The notes under the pieces were generated by a model. The model was not told where the DNA came from. It saw only the letters and a list, made by a program, of their open reading frames with translations, and ran no database searches. From Zarea fungicola (taxonomy: Eukaryota > Ascomycota > Sordariomycetes > Hypocreales > Cordycipitaceae), in NCBI GenBank assembly GCA_900169235.1, contig FWCC01000090.1:86418-150417 (forward strand): a stretch of 64,000 bases of DNA, given 5' to 3'. Positions within the stretch are counted from its first letter, which is position 1, and every line of letters begins with the position of its first letter. The translations under genes were made by a program, and so were the position numbers. Shown one piece after another: positions 13,048 to 25,197 of the stretch.

Positions 13048-13383
13048 TTAATTTAAAAAAAAAATTAATTCCTGTTCAGTTCCCGCCCGTGAGCTGGTGC
13101 CGTACAACTTGCGCGCTTTTACCACCAGCAATCTGTTGTGAATTGTAACGATCAGATTAATACCTATAGAACCTTCAATAAATCTATACTGCTTTTGTAA
13201 TGTATTTTCAAGTTCATATCGCCTTGGTAGAACAATAAGTGCTCCAGCTACGAGTGTTGGCGTAGGGTGCATCCCTAGGAACGCAGTGAGTGCAGCGCAA
13301 ATTGTTCGAATAGTGGTATCATGATTGAACAGTCTGTCAAGAATGGAATAATTAGCCTCAGTTGTCTTGAGATGCTTGCATGT
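13048..13383 (-). pseudogene. Histidine-phosphatase-like C-terminal fragment
   Basis: An open stretch of 111 codons on the minus strand reads like the C-terminal end of a histidine acid phosphatase: LFNHDTTIRTICAAL contains the His-Asp pair of the second catalytic motif of that superfamily, followed by a hydrophobic helix and an RRYELE strand. No matching N-terminal half with an RHG motif is seen upstream, an in-frame TGA lies just before the fragment, and the codons are AT-rich. I read it as a truncated relic. The family assignment rests on one short motif and is tentative. Confidence 0.35.
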
Positions 13384-13913
13384 TCATTTCTCTGCCTAGG
13401 AGGGCCGTCGCTCACAAGACGCAGTTACGCGGCCCAAGCACAGCGAACGCAGCGCCAAGGACGGACACCCGAACCATAATTCCACGTCTAGACTGCAAAA
13501 TGATCACATCTCAACATTATATTTTAAGGTCTATTTTTGGCAATTTTCCACATAAAAACATGGGCCTCTAAGAGAGAATGGGCTGGTCGCCCGCACTTTG
13601 CCAGTGTTAGTGCCACACTTACTTGCCACACTTTACCCCACATTGGCTGTGCCCAGCCACTGGCGCCTGAGCATCATCGCCAACGCTGACGACAGCTTCC
13701 ACGACGGCCCAGCTTCTCCATCGCCACCTGATTCAAAGGCTCCCCCTCTTTGAGCGCTTCCTTTCCGCATAATTCCCACGGGAGCGCCGCATGAGCCTTC
13801 AAGTCCCGGGCTTCTACTACTTTCCATAGCCTCCATCCGTATCCAATCCAAACTAGAAGAACCAACACCCCTATCCGAGCTCCCGGACGGCACGATCGTC
13901 ACCACCGCCGACC
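13384..13913. promoter_or_regulatory. SLA2 upstream region
   Basis: Spacer immediately upstream of the SLA2 start codon. It turns C-rich and pyrimidine-rich toward 13860-13910, as is usual for fungal promoters and 5' leaders. No specific binding site is claimed. Confidence 0.4.
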
Positions 13914-16900
13914 ATGGCTACGTCCCTCCGCACAAACGATAAACACACAAAGTAGGCTTGCTCGAATAACGGAGACCCTCGCGCACGTGCGCCATGCCAG
14001 CTGTTGCTCACCATTGACTCTTTCCAGGACCGATGCTGAGCTAGCCGTCTCCATCAAGAAGGCGACCAACCCAGACGAAATCTCCCCCAAGCGCAAGCAT
14101 GTCCGAGCATGCATTGTCTACACATGGGACCACAGGTCATCACTGGCCTTTTGGTCGGGTATGAAGGTGTAGGTTTGCACCACCGCGACCGCACCCGGGT
14201 GTGCTGCGCTGACAATCAATTGAATTACAGGCAACCCATCATGGCCGACGAGGTCCAGACCTTTAAAGCCCTCATCACCATCCACAAGGTAATGCAGGAG
14301 GGCCACCCCAGTGCACTCGTAGAGGCCATGTCCAACCGCGGCTGGATCGATGGCCTTAACCGCGGCATGACCGGCGAGGGCGTCCGTGGCTATGGCCCGC
14401 TCATTCGCGAATACGTCTACTTCCTTCTTGCCAAGTTGTCGTTCCATCAGGCACATCCCGAATTCAACGGAACGTTCGAGTACGAAGAATATATTAGTCT
14501 CAAGGCCATCAATGACCCCAACGAAGGGTACGAGACCATCAACGATCTCATGGTATTGCAGGACAAGATTGAGCAGTTCCAGAAGCTCATCTTTTCGCAC
14601 TTTCGCAATGTCGGCAATAACGAATGCCGCATCGCGGCGTTGGTTCCTCTTGTACATGAGAGTTATGGAATCTACAAGTTCATTACAAGCATGCTTCGGG
14701 CCCTTCACAGTAGTAAGCATACCCTCTGACCTTCCCAAGCGACTGCGACAGGTTGTACTTACATACTCCAGTCACCGGCGATGACGATGCTCTACAGCCT
14801 CTCCGCGAACGATACGATGCCCAGCACTACCGACTTGTCAAATTCTATTATGAGTGCTCCAACCTGCGCTACCTGACCAGTCTGATCAATATTCCCAAGC
14901 TCCCGCACGACCCCCCGAACCTCCTTGCCGAAGACGAGAATGCGCCTGCCCTGCCCGCGCGACCCAAGCAGGAGATTGAGCGCCAACCTACACCCGTCTC
15001 CGAGCCCAAGTCAGCAGAGCCCGACGAGATTGCAGATTTCTGGAAGGGTGAGCTGGATCGTCAGACTAGAGAATATGAGGAACAGCAGCGCGTCTTGGAG
15101 CAGCGACAGCAGGCCCAGCTTCTGGCCCAGCAACAAGCGCAGTTACAAGCTCAACAGGAGTTTGACGAGCAGCAGAGGCGTCTCGCCGAACAGCAGCAGA
15201 GGGAGCAAGAGGCATTGCTTGCACAGCAAGCCCAGTGGCAGACGCAGGGCAGATTGGCCGAGCTGGAGCGCGAGAATCTCAACGCCCGATCGCGCTTTGA
15301 GCAAGACCAGCTCATGCTGCAGAAATACGACCAGCGTGTCAAGGCTTTGGAGGGCGAGCTGGCACAGCTTCAGAACAACTATGGTCAGCAGATTGGGAGC
15401 AAGGACGATCAGATTCGGGCTCTGCAGGAGCAGGTCAACACGTGGAGGACGAAATACGAGGCCCTGGCTAAGCTGTACTCGCAGCTGCGTCATGAGCACC
15501 TTGACCTGCTGCAAAAGTTCAAGGGTGTTCAGCTCAAGGCGGCCAGCGCACAGGAGGCCATCGACCGACGCGAAAAGCTTGAGCGCGAAATCAAAACCAA
15601 GAACCTCGAGCTGGCTGACATGATTCGTGAGCGTGACCGTGCCATGCATGACAAGGACCGCCTCTCAGGCAACAACAAGGATGAGCTGGAGAAGCTCAAG
15701 CGTGAGCTGCGCATGGCCAACGACCGCGCCGACAACCTGGAGCGCAGCAAGGGCAACGAGCTATCCACTATGCTAAGCAAGTACAACCGCGAGATGAGTG
15801 ATTTGGAGGAGGCACTTCGCACCAAGTCACGGGCTCTTGATGATGCCCACTCGAAGCTGCGCGATGGAAGCTCTGACCTGGAGCAGCTGCTCCGTGACAA
15901 GGAGGAGGAGCTCGAGGTATACAAGGCGGGCATGGACCAGACTCTCATTGAGCTCAACGAACTCAGACAGAACCAGGGCAGCAACGACGAGGTTTTGGAC
16001 AGTCATCTCGACGCCATTATTCTATCCAATCTAGACAAGATTAACGACATTATTGACTCGGTCCTGCAGGCAGCCATTGCCCGCGTTGACGATGCGCTGT
16101 ACGAGCTCGATTCCACGATGCAGGCTGGTAACCAAAACGCCTCGCCCGCATACGTATTGTCGCAGATTGAAAAGGCTGCCGCCAGCGCCATGGAGTTTGC
16201 CACGTCGTTCAACAACTTTATTGCCGACGGCCCCAACAGCACACACGCAGAGCTGATCAAGTCGGTCAATGTGTTTTCTGGAGCCATGGCCGATGTGTGC
16301 AGCAACACCAAGGGTCTGACGAGACTGGCCACGGATGACAAGAAGACGGACGCTCTGATGGGCGGCGCTCGCCAGTCGGCAACGGCATCTGTGCAATTTT
16401 TCCGCGGTCTTCAGAGTTTCCGTCTGGAGGGCATGGACCAGCTACAAAAGACGGATGTTGTTATCAACAGCAGCACAGACGTGCAGATGAACCTGCAGAA
16501 GCTGAATAAGCTGGTGGAAGGCTTTGCTCCGGGCTTTGGCAAGTTTGCCAGCAACAAGGGTGATTTGGGTGATCTCGTCGACTCGGAGCTGAGCAAGGCT
16601 GCCGATGCCATTGCCGCGGCCGCCGCGCGCCTGGCAAAGCTCAAGAACAAGCCGCGCGATGGTTACTCTACGTACGAGCTCTCGGTCAGCGACACGATCC
16701 TAGATGCCGCTACGGCGATTACGAATGCCATTGCGGAGCTCATCCGGGCGGCCACGGCCACACAGCAGGAGATTGTGCAGGCCGGCAAGGGCTCGTCGTC
16801 ACGAACGGCGTTTTACAAGAAGAACAACAGATGGACGGAAGGGCTCATCTCGGCGGCCAAAGCCGTGGCCTCGTCTACGAATACGCTGATTGAGACGGCG

Positions 16901-17848
16901 GACGGCGTCCTGTCGAAGCGCAACAGCCCCGAGCAGCTCATTGTCGCGTCGAATGACGTGGCGGCCTCGACGGCACAGCTCGTGGCGGCCAGCCGTGTCA
17001 AGGCCGGCTTCATGTCCAAGAACCAAGACAAGCTGGAGACGGCCAGCAAGGCGGTCGGGGCTGCGTGCCGCTCCCTTGTGCGCCAAGTGCAGAGCATGAT
17101 CAAGGAGCGCTCACAGGAGGAGGACCAGGTTGACTACTCCAAGCTCGGGCACCACGAGTTCAAGGTGCGCGAGATGGAACAGCAGGTACGTTCTTTTTCC
17201 GCCAACGTGATTCATTTTGGTGGCGTCTTGTTTTTTTTTCTTTTTCTTTTCTGCAATGCACACGCCCCCCACCTTGAAAGGCATTGCCGGCCGGTATTAC
17301 GTGCCTAATCCATCTTACTCTGTCTCGCATGCATGCAGCGCCTCACATCGGCACTTGCGAAGCTGATGCTCTGGCGGACTTGCTTCTTGTTTCCTCTTTT
17401 TTTTTTTTGTCTTGCTTGCGCTGGCGGCGTCGCATCGTGTATTCTGCAATGCAAGCTAGGCTGGGTTGCAGAGACCTTGCATATTGACAACTGAGACTGG
17501 CGTTCAAGAGCTGAATCACGAGTGGGAACGCTACTTGTTTCTACTTTCTTCGCTCATGTTCCCTTGTGTTGGCAGCGTGCCATCGCGGATTCTACAAACC
17601 AGTCTGTCTGGGCTGCATAGCGTGCAACTGAGACTTGCCGCCGAAGAGGCTTGCATCCAAATGGAGCATTTCTTCTTCTTCTTTTACATTTCGATGCATC
17701 TTTGTATTACTCTATATTGCGTCTTTTATTACATTGTGGCTAACGGGGTACCCGGGAACAGGTCGAAATCCTCCAATTGGAGAACTCTCTGGCTGCAGCC
17801 CGACACCGATTGGGAGAGATGCGTAAGATTTCTTACCAAGAAGAATAG
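13914..17848 (+). CDS. SLA2: SLA2/End4 endocytic actin adaptor (HIP1R family)
   Basis: Five exons, 13914-13951, 14028-14168, 14231-14712, 14772-17185 and 17762-17848, give 1053 residues, the normal length for Sla2. Residues 1-270 form the ANTH domain that binds phosphoinositides (KRKHVRACIVYTWDH, then MADEVQTFKALITIHK after splice two). A long Gln-rich coiled coil spans about 310-620, where clathrin light chain and partners bind. The C-terminal THATCH/I-LWEQ actin-binding module covers about 780-1030. The last exon encodes VEILQLENSL...YQEE and is separated by an unusually long 576-nt intron. Sla2 couples clathrin-coated pits to actin at the plasma membrane. In ascomycetes it is the classical flank of the mating-type locus, which fits the MAT gene 9 kb downstream. 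Confidence 0.96.
17411..17643. repeat. Diverged duplication inside last SLA2 intron
   Basis: Two segments, about 17411-17502 and 17560-17643, share the order pyrimidine tract, GCG(T/C)-CATCG, ATTCT(G/A)CAA, CTGGG(T/C)TGCA, CAACTGAGACT. Identity is partial, so this is an old tandem duplication that would explain why the intron is ten times the local norm. Confidence 0.4.
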
Positions 17849-18737
17849 ATGTTGAAGGGCGGTCTATGATTTATTTATTATCCTTCTTCTTTTACGAATT
17901 GGGAGCTGTGTGTCGGTGTGACATGCAGGAAAGCTGAAGACTTGCGTTGGCAGTGGCAACAATGGGTTGCAGCGGGACAAGAGAGCTGTGGGGGCCTTTT
18001 TTGTTTTTTTTTCTTCTGCTTGCAACGAACCGCCGCGTGGGAGCGGGTGATGTGCATGGTCCTGGCGGGATAACAACCACCTGCAGAGAGATAACAACTC
18101 GGCAGCACAGCGGGACTGCACAAGGAGATTAAATCCTGGGAGAGGGTAGTGCTGGTAAGCTATCTGGGATGTTGTTTCTGGAGCGAGGCTGGCCCGGGGA
18201 AGCCGTGTGAGCTGGAGAGGGGTGGTGGCAATAATACCCACTGGAAGCAGAAGAGGCAGAGCTGGTCGGGGAACCTAAAACTCTACGAAAGTACGAGTTA
18301 TGTACGGCATCTTTTTTTTAGGACAAATCACTAGAACGATATCTTTTTATTCTCTTTTTTTTCTTGTAACGGAATTAGCCGGTTGTTGTAGATGAAGTTA
18401 CAATATTGAACGAGTCAAGAATATTGTGTTGGATATGTAGCAACTTGCGAGCCAAGAGCTTGTTATTATTAGGCTTTGGCATTTACGCTTTGTGGCTGTC
18501 ACAAAGAGTTGCCAGGGTATGTATGAACAAGGGTATCATTGCCTTTTACCCTTTGAGCCATTCGCTACAATGCTTCTTGGTGATGTTTGATTGGACACGG
18601 AGATATCTCCGGAGGTATTATGAATGCTCGCTCTGGGGGGAGGGGAAGCTGCTGGATTTAGCTCGTCGGGGAACAACTTTAACTAGTTACTTTGACCTCG
18701 GCGTCTCTCAAGCGACAGACTTTTCCGTTGCAGTTGA

Positions 18738-18866
18738 CTAGTCCATCTTTGTAGATTCCGCGGTCGAGGCCAGGGCGCGTTGCTCCGTGATGCGCGGGAT
18801 GGGCTTGGAGATGTAACTGTCTGTCTCCTCGACTCCACAAATGAACTGCCGTATGGCGATAAACAT
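18738..18866 (-). CDS. Possible small protein, 42 residues
   Basis: A single-exon frame on the minus strand, tail to tail with SLA2. It starts MFIAIRQFICGVEETDS and ends AESTKMD. Most third positions are G or C, as in the confident genes nearby, and the ATG sits in a fungal-like CACCATCATG context preceded by a CT-rich stretch (about 18945-18960 on the minus strand). The frame also stays open 13 codons upstream, to an AG at the end of a pyrimidine tract at 18906-18907, so it could instead be the last exon of a longer gene. I do not recognise the product. No membrane segment or targeting signal is clear. Confidence 0.4.
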   Translation of the reverse strand: MFIAIRQFICGVEETDSYISKPIPRITEQRALASTAESTKMD

Positions 18867-18905
18867 GATGGTGATTGGTTTGCTCGGATCTCGATTTTGA
18901 CCAAT

Positions 18906-21900
18906 CTAAAAAGAGGCAGAATATGCGAACGAAGACGTTTGTGAGAGAGGGGGGAGGGGGGGTTCGGACGAAAAGTCTCAGGCTCGTTTGGGCTTAATTA
19001 ACAGCTGTGCCAATCGAGGCTGGCAGTAGATTAAGTTGGGCCGAGATTAGTCTGCTTATGGACGCCGTCGTGTCGTTCTTCTCATTCGGCCGGCGCGGGA
19101 GGGGAGGCTTGCGAGCCGTAAGAGGTAATAGCGTATCTTAGTAAAGTCAACTAAAGTTAGCGGTTCGGAGATGCTGTACGGCGGACAAAGTCGACGACAG
19201 TGCGGAGTAGAAACTGCGGAATTGACGGCGATCTCTTTTAGTGCATCTCTCTACCTAAGTAGGTAAATATTAATAGTGGATGCTCGGTGATTCATTTTGG
19301 CTTTTCAAGGTCGGCAGTGCTGTAAAGCGCTGAAACTACAGCGGAGTGGCCAAGACACAGCGGGTAACGCACTGTAATAATGGGTCCAAGGCTGCAAACC
19401 GGCAGCCAGTTGCAGATGCAGAACAGAGCTCCGGTCCTGTTCCAGGTAGGGTAAGCTTCTAGAAGAAGGAAAGAAAAGACAAACATAAATTAATATGCAG
19501 TTCAAAATTACCTCTTACGGTAACATTGTTTTTTCTCTCTTCTTTTGGCATTGTGCAAACAACTTGCTTCTGATGCGTTCGAGGTAGGTGCTGCTAGTTG
19601 TAGCTCCTGCCAAACTCAAACGGCCGCTAAGATGCCCTGTGACCCGCTGTGCCCAGCAACTAGCGCATCCGCTAAAAACGGCATTTCAGCCATCCCCGTT
19701 TCCCTCCCTCCCCTGTCAAATTGCTTTTGCAAAAGCAATTGTACAGAATGAACAGACATTCCTTCGCAACGATTTCTCAAACAATTATCTCGAATTGCAA
19801 CAACATTTTTCATGCGAATAAACACAATCTACGAGCACCAAAAACACAACGCCAGCGGGCAGAATATGCCCAACGAACACCCACCTTTCTCCGAATTACA
19901 AGGTATTTCTCCGAGCCTGCTCGAGTCCTGCGCCTCCATCTTCATCATGTCTCTTTTCTCTTTCTTCATGGCCCACAGAGCCTTACCTGAAATGCCCATC
20001 CACTGCCGCAACGCCCGTGACCGATTCCGCATGCAGGAGACCCTGGATCGTGCCACTCCGCATCTGCCACACCATGCACCTTGTCGATCTTCATTGGCTC
20101 AAGTCCGGTTTGCGTTCATTGAAGCAGGCAGACGACGCTAAGCAGTCTAGGTAAGGGAACCTGCTTTGCTGCACAAGCCTGCTTGCAAACAATGGCAGTC
20201 GCCGCGGACTTGCAGAAATCGTGGCGCGCGGCCAACTTGGACCTCCCTCTAACCCAACCGACTTCAGTGATGGCGATGGCCAGGGTTTGACTCTATCTAG
20301 GAACACCCACCAGTATAGTGTTTGGTCAAACGTTGCCCAGCAAACGCTCGCCAGAATTCCGGTACACTGGAAGCACTGTTCAGCGAGTTACACAAAAATC
20401 AGCGTCTGGCCAATAACGTGCATGTCACCGAAAAGGAACGCGAAATCATTATAAACAAATGCAAAAGCAAAAAAAAAACCAACAATGGCCACTCTTACCA
20501 ATGCAGTCTAGGGCAGATCAAACGCGGGAACAAGCAGCCATTATCTGCACGATCCTGCACTCGCCCGAGACCGTTTGACTCACACACCTCCCCTGGCAAC
20601 GCGGACGGGGACATGCCCAAAAGCCACCTTACAACGCCCGTTCGTCGACCACGAGCTCTTGTGAGTCCTCAACAACGCTATCATTGGCGTCCATCTAAGC
20701 GTCGTGCCAGTTTTATCAACTGCCGTTTCCATTGCTACCATTCATACTTTGGCCGTTGGCGCTAACTTACTAAACATTTGTTGCTGTCGTTTGACTTCCT
20801 TCCCAGGACTAGTTACCGTGGCAAAAAAGGAGGCGCCATTGCTAGTGCGACGCTACACAAGAGCAATTCATAACGGTGAGCTAACCCCAACTGTACGAGG
20901 CCAGACGAACAGGATAAGGCTGTCGTGGCTTCGTGGCTTCGTGGCAGCGAGGTTCGCGGGCCAGCCCAAAACTCTGTCACTACATTTCAGCCCCTTGATG
21001 CACAAGACAGGTCACAACAATCGATTCCCAATTTCGGGGAATCCAGAATTCATTTAAATTTACGAGGATACACAGAGATCGCCTGCATTTTACATGTCAT
21101 GTACGACAAAGGTGGAGGCCTTGCCCCAGCATATTAACTCACAACCTGCAACAGAGTTCTCAACATCGATGGTGTGTATGCTTCATGGGGTTTTAAAAAA
21201 AAATTGCCGCAAAGGCCATCTATCACTATGAAGAATTGCCGTTCCGTTTTATTGTTGCTTAATTATCCCAGGACAAGAGCCCTTACTGGACTAATTTGAC
21301 GGTCCACCTGTCGTGTGGTACCCATTTCTCAATTCGTTCAAGCGCACATTGTTCCACACAAAACCCCTAACTACCCCATGGCTGATTTGCCTGATTTGCC
21401 TGCATATCTGGATGCCCATCCGGCACGATCGGACCCTTGACTTGGCTTACACGCCCCATGTGTCCCATCCGAGTACGACAGCTAAAACCGAGGGTTCCTA
21501 CATACTGTGGAACAGCGCCGCCTTTCTATACTTAAGCATTATACAACCACCGGGTTTTCTTGGCACCTGCGACCCCGCGCTAGCTATCCTTGTTGGATAC
21601 TCGGCGTCTACATTCCTGATCGCCGAAGTTTACATAGGTAAGGTGGCCGACCCCACGCCTTTTGAGCCATACTGGGAATAGTCTTTGCAGGTCGGGCTAT
21701 ATGCTCTGCTAGCCAACTGAGTGTGATCTGACCAATCCAGACACTTTTGTCACGGCAGTTCAAAGCTTTTGGTATACCCGAAGAGGACGATATTCTGGTC
21801 ACATGGTGGCTTGCCGTCTGTCGGTCAATGTCACGGCGTTGCTGGTTGTTGACGATGCCCGACAATGGACCACAGGTTTGATGGCATCATAGCAGCATTG

Positions 21901-24401
21901 ATGTAACTTGTTGCTGCTATTTACTTTTGCTTTCTAATTCCTTGCCATTGAATTTTGATTACACCATGTCGTTCCTTTATTTGCAATTGAAAACTGTCCT
22001 CCATGCCGTGAGAAATTAACATGTGCTTTGAGGTCGTCGCCACTGCAGGAGGACTAGTGCCACCACTACACGCCCAGCTGCTTACATGCTCAACGCAGTC
22101 CAACACCCAAGGCCCCGCGCCAAAGACGTTCAGTGATAAACCAATCCAAATAGAGACAGCGCCACGCGGTAGGTGGAGAGCTAAGTGTCCACTGATGGGC
22201 AAGGCAAGGTTTGTACCCCGACGGTTCAAAACTTTGGCCCACTGAAGGTCGGGATAAACTTCGCCAGAGTCGCTTACACGCTCCTTAGGCGACGAGCGTA
22301 GGCCAACTTACTTGTTGTGGGCACAATGAATCTTTTTTGGTGGTATTAAACTAGCTTTGGCTAACGCAACAATCAATCATGAGTGGGCAGCTGGCTGCTC
22401 ACTGAACTTAAATTGCCGACTTGTGTACGTACACAATGGATCATTGTTGCAGCCAAGCTACTAACCGTCCGTGGCAGCCAGAGTTTGAGTGGTGGGGGTT
22501 AGTTCCCGTTGTTGGGAGTGTGAGTGAGACATGCTGTTATGAATTTTGTCTCGGACATTCAATCATGACGTCGAATTGATTGGTAGTCGCCCCGAAACTG
22601 TCATTCCCAAATTCGGCTGAGACCCAACGGAAGTACTTTTGTAGATTGTGCCCTTTGCCCTTTCGGACTGTGCGGCCAAACGGCGGGCTGAAAAATCGTG
22701 ATTCCTCGTCAAGCCACAGCTCTCTCATCGCTTGCAGCAGGCATCCGCCTCTCGCTTTACCTGACGTGCGCGGCATACTATCCAAAAGAGAGCAAGCCTG
22801 TCTCGCCATGGTATCCCTCCTGAAGGACCCTGAAACAGCTGCACAGCCCCCATCATATCCGGGGGGACTTTTTCAGCAAGATGCTTGCCGGTGGTGGTCT
22901 AGACTGGACCGAGGTGGATTTTATGCTATTCCCGGTTCCTGGAACTCCAATTGCATCACAGAGATTTGCGGGAAAATACTGGGTCATGATATGAACCAAT
23001 GGATGGCGACTTTGTCAAAGACGCAGGAAGTCAAGTGGAGGGCTTGTGACTTGAAGTGGAGGACGGGCTTAAGAAGCGGAGGACTGAGGTTGTAAGTGGA
23101 GGCTAGAACGTTGGGAGGGGTGTGTCAGTAGACTGTGCAAGCTGACCAGGGGTGCAGGACCTCACACAGCCGGGGCCATCAAGAAGCGTCGCATCTCGGA
23201 GGTGGCGAAGAGGCCGAGAATCGGTGGCTGCGGTTGTACACTTCTAAACGTGGGGACCGATGCTGTGTGGGAAAAGACAGGACAAGAGTCGGCAGGGTTT
23301 ACTTGCAAGGTGCATAGCTTGTCCGTCTTCTCGCGCTCATACCAGTAATCATCGACATCGACGGAACATGCAACGACAGGGGTGGGAGGGGGTGTATCTG
23401 CCACATCATGCAGGCGAAGGCGCCAAGCCAATTAGTGGGAGTCGTTCAAGTAGTATATTTAGCATCACCAGGCCTTCTTCATTGGGGCTGGCTTAAACTG
23501 GGGCGGCACTGCTGGTGTAAGTCCGTGTCGACTGCTGGCTGGCGGCGTGTGGCGCGAAAATAAAACGACTCAAGGCTCCAGGCTTGTCGAGGCAAAAGCA
23601 CGACATCAACACTTTTGTCGGAGAGTAATGCACTACAGAAAAAAATGAAAAAAATGAAAAAAAGAGGAGATGCAACGCAAATGATTGGACACGGTCTTGT
23701 CATTTCACTCTACCGGTGGAATTTCTTTAAACAATTGTAAACCAGTATCCATTTGCTTCTATCATTGGCTACGACTGAGGCCGTGCCATTGTGTCGAGGT
23801 AAGCTCGAGCACACCACAATTAATAAGCCAATTGTACTTTGTATCCATCTGCGTTGCGTTGACGCGACATCCACCTCCCGCTTCTTTGTTCCAAATCCAT
23901 CCCCGTTGGTGAAAACAATATTGGTTCTCAAAAAGTTTGAGATGCACAAAAAGAAAAAAGTATCAACCAAAACTTGCCTCGTTTTGTTGATCTTGAAAAA
24001 TAAAGCCAGAAAAAGAGTCATCGAATCATCAAAGAAAAAAAAAGATGAAGTCGTGAAAAATCCAAGTCTTCCAAAAGAGAGAGACTGATTGAAATAAACA
24101 AATCGTCGGTCCATAAAACTCCAAACTTGATGAAACAGAAAAAGAAAATAACCTCCTCCGATTGCTCAGCAAAGTGTAAGTGTATTGCCTCTCACTTTTT
24201 CCCCATGCTTGGCACCACCTTGCTGTTGATGAAGAATAGCAACAAACAAGGCTTCCGCCGTTCCAATTTTTTGCCCATCGAGTGATAATGATTAGCTAGA
24301 AAATGGAACCACGGAAAACGTGGGCAACAGAATATATAGTATAGGGGAAAAAACATAAACGAAAAGAACAGTTGACAAGGCAGAGGGAAGAGAACGTCAG
24401 C
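18906..24401. other. Gene-poor gap between SLA2 and the MAT genes
   Basis: About 5.5 kb with no gene I can support. Frames up to 171 codons occur (plus 22580-23095, plus 20322-20765) without recognisable motifs. A coding-looking stretch at 21313-21866 (frames open on the plus strand, GTAAGG donor near 21637, AG acceptors near 21690 and 21740) may be a relic but no family is identifiable. A purine-rich simple stretch lies at 23636-23668. The idiomorph boundary on the SLA2 side is likely to fall in or just right of this gap. Confidence 0.5.
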
Positions 24402-24995
24402 TCAGAACGTAACGTGAAAATCTTGATGCGGGTCATAAGGAGGACCGTCGTCGAGGACAAACACTGCGAAAACACGCGCAAAATGTTACTTGGCTGTCAA
24501 TACAAGAAAGACGTCCAAAAATAATATGTACTATTGGGGCAGGGGAAGGAGGGGGGACTTACCTCGCTCTGTACCAGCGGGCATGCATTGGCTCGTGACA
24601 GCGTCAGCTTCCAATGGGCAGTCAATGTTGATGGTCTGGTAATTGGCCAAGCCGTCAAAACTCAAGACCGCGGGCGATAAAGTGGTCGATACCTGAACTC
24701 TGTCGGAAGGCAGGCTACCAACGCCACCTTCACTGGCAAAGATGAGGCCAGAGACCCAGTAAGGATATGGTGCGGGAGTCTAGTTGAGTCGGACCAAGTA
24801 GCCACCAATGACGGCTGCTTTCGGCTCTGTATTAGACAGTGGTAAAATAGATGTAGGCCAAGATGTAGCTGTGGAGTTGAATCAGATGAAACAGGAGACA
24901 CGCGCGGAATTGACTGAGTGGAAATCAAGGCGCAAGTGGGTTGTGTTGTATTCGGAATTGAGCAAGGGAAAGTCCCACATTATGGCGTTGAGGCT
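24402..24995 (-). pseudogene. Decayed spliced reading frame at idiomorph edge (candidate MAT1-1-1 3' remnant)
   Basis: The minus strand has a long frame from 24995 to 24563 that is protein-like but broken by an in-frame TGA at 24882-24884 and TAG at 24780-24782. It then continues through a good GTAAGT donor (24562), a 99-nt intron and a TTCGCAG acceptor into a final exon 24402-24463 with its own stop. The joined C-terminus reads GTERVFVLDDGPPYDPHQDF, upstream of which is NYQTINIDCPLEA. The preserved splice signals argue for a former gene. Its 3' end points to SLA2, the orientation MAT1-1-1 has in Hypocreales, and MAT1-2 idiomorphs of some Cordyceps-group fungi keep truncated MAT1-1-1 copies. 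That identity is an inference from position; I cannot confirm it from motifs. Confidence 0.45.
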
Positions 24996-25197
24996 TCAGG
25001 TAGGAGGTGCAGATATGGCAGTCAAGCTAAAGATGTGGGGTTTTCTGCGTAAAGAGAGTGTAACATTCTGGTACGTCCTTCAGATCCAGTTTGTTGTCGG
25101 TCTGTTGCACCCGATTGTCGAGTCTAGAGTTTGCTGATGCCGAAGCTGAAGGTCAATCTTCCGCAACAGCGGCTCGCGGGGCAGACAATTTTTTCCA

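Noticed and set aside
14118..14738. Minus-strand frame of 206 codons
   Set aside because: Antisense to the ANTH-coding exon of SLA2, whose plus-strand translation is unmistakable.
14925..16034. Arg/Ser-rich plus and minus frames
   Set aside because: Shadows of the SLA2 coiled-coil exon in other frames.
19249..19267. Imperfect palindrome CTACCTAAGTAGGTAA
   Set aside because: Too short and isolated to assign as an operator or terminal inverted repeat.
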